Below are positions 48,459 through 48,893 of a stretch of DNA of 48,893 bases, one piece after another. The position numbers and the translations under genes are program-made. The notes under the pieces were generated by a model, which saw only the letters and a list, made by a program, of their open reading frames with translations, did no database searches and had not been told where the DNA came from. Source of the stretch: Saccoglossus kowalevskii (Eukaryota; Hemichordata; Enteropneusta; Harrimaniidae); assembly GCF_000003605.2 (NCBI RefSeq), contig NW_003123907.1:145929-194821 (forward strand), written 5' to 3'. Position 1 is the first letter of the stretch; every line of letters begins with the position of its first letter.

Positions 48459-48540
48459 CCGTAAAACTTTACGCATTTCCGCCACCTGTACAGGATAGCT
48501 TCTTGACTGAGGAAGATAGTGTCTTTCCACAGCTCGTTTT
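48459..48540 (-). CDS. Unrecognised protein, most upstream exon in window
   Basis: The 82-nt exon begins with one base that completes a codon from an exon beyond the right edge, then 27 codons read KRAVERHYLPQSRSYPVQVA and EMRKVLR, ending at the donor CGG|gtaaga. The acceptor is ttttcatatatatag, with a weak pyrimidine tract. The segment is basic. The open frame continues about 40 codons upstream with a hydrophobic run, but that part is intron (the acceptor lies inside it) and should not be read as a membrane helix. The gene continues off the window. Confidence 0.65.
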
Positions 48541-48893
48541 CTATATATATGAAAACACACATACGTGATAGTTAGATTTATATGTAATGTAGCGTAATCT
48601 ATCAGTCTTATCATCAAGATCAAAAAGCGTATCTTAAAACAAATCGCCGACATTAATGGGTATATTAAATATATATTTAAGGATCTTTAAGTTGGCAGAT
48701 GATCATACATGACGTAGGTATTGGTAATTATAAAATTACAGACGTATCTGTTATGTAAGTATCAGCTACGACAATCGAATGACAGTACATTACTTGAAGA
48801 CAGTACATTTTCTGTAAACATTGGATATGATAATTATCTTCCTTAATTTGTGTGCTGTTCAGATTGTAACTGTAATACACAAGTCAAGTGTGA

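Noticed and set aside
48541-48653. Hydrophobic start of the 139-codon minus-strand ORF, which could be read as a membrane helix
   Set aside because: It lies upstream of the acceptor of exon 48459-48540 and is intron read-through.

Overview
This is AT-rich animal nuclear DNA. Coding sequence is sparse, introns are long with GT/AG boundaries, and there are many decayed short interspersed elements and one assembly gap of 304 N. The composition and repeat style suggest a marine invertebrate (lophotrochozoan or non-vertebrate deuterostome); I cannot name the species. There is no bacterial operon structure, CRISPR array or phage, and most open frames here are chance ORFs in AT-rich DNA.

Two genes can be supported. 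(1) On the + strand, the last three coding exons (6440-6555, 18565-18615, 20731-20894) encode the C-terminal 109 residues of a SENP8/DEN1/NEDP1-type deneddylase (ULP1-like C48 cysteine protease). The splice phases join perfectly. The catalytic Asp (HYDS) and the catalytic Cys (SYDCG) are present; the catalytic His lies in an exon upstream of the window. (2) On the - strand, the last five coding exons (48459-48540, 47294-47329, 45276-45305, 44309-44512, 42030-42470) encode the 263-residue C-terminal part of a protein I do not recognise. It looks like a hydrophilic, probably disordered tail, and it includes two very small phase-0 exons of 36 and 30 nt. The two genes converge across a region of about 21 kb with no convincing protein gene.

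Layout: 1-490 is a 158-bp tandem repeat. 491-22900 is the SENP8 gene body, crowded with interspersed elements: two related copies of a roughly 1.0-1.2 kb element with palindromic ends, a GC-rich 80-bp foldback element, an inverted-repeat element, a string of GCAGC/GCTGC hairpins, and a tRNA-like remnant. From about 22.9-23.1 kb to the end the DNA becomes visibly richer in CpG. This looks like the boundary between a methylated, CpG-depleted gene body and unmethylated flanking DNA. The right half carries a promoter-like CpG/E2F/CRE/E-box cluster, five RFX X-box-like palindromes, a 68-bp tandem repeat, and a well-bounded minus-strand exon candidate at 37212-37532.

Most worth a second look: the hairpin array at 11348-11537, a possible in-frame 66-nt cassette exon placed just before the SENP8 catalytic cysteine, the CpG discontinuity, the X-box cluster near the unknown gene, and the micro-exon structure of that gene.
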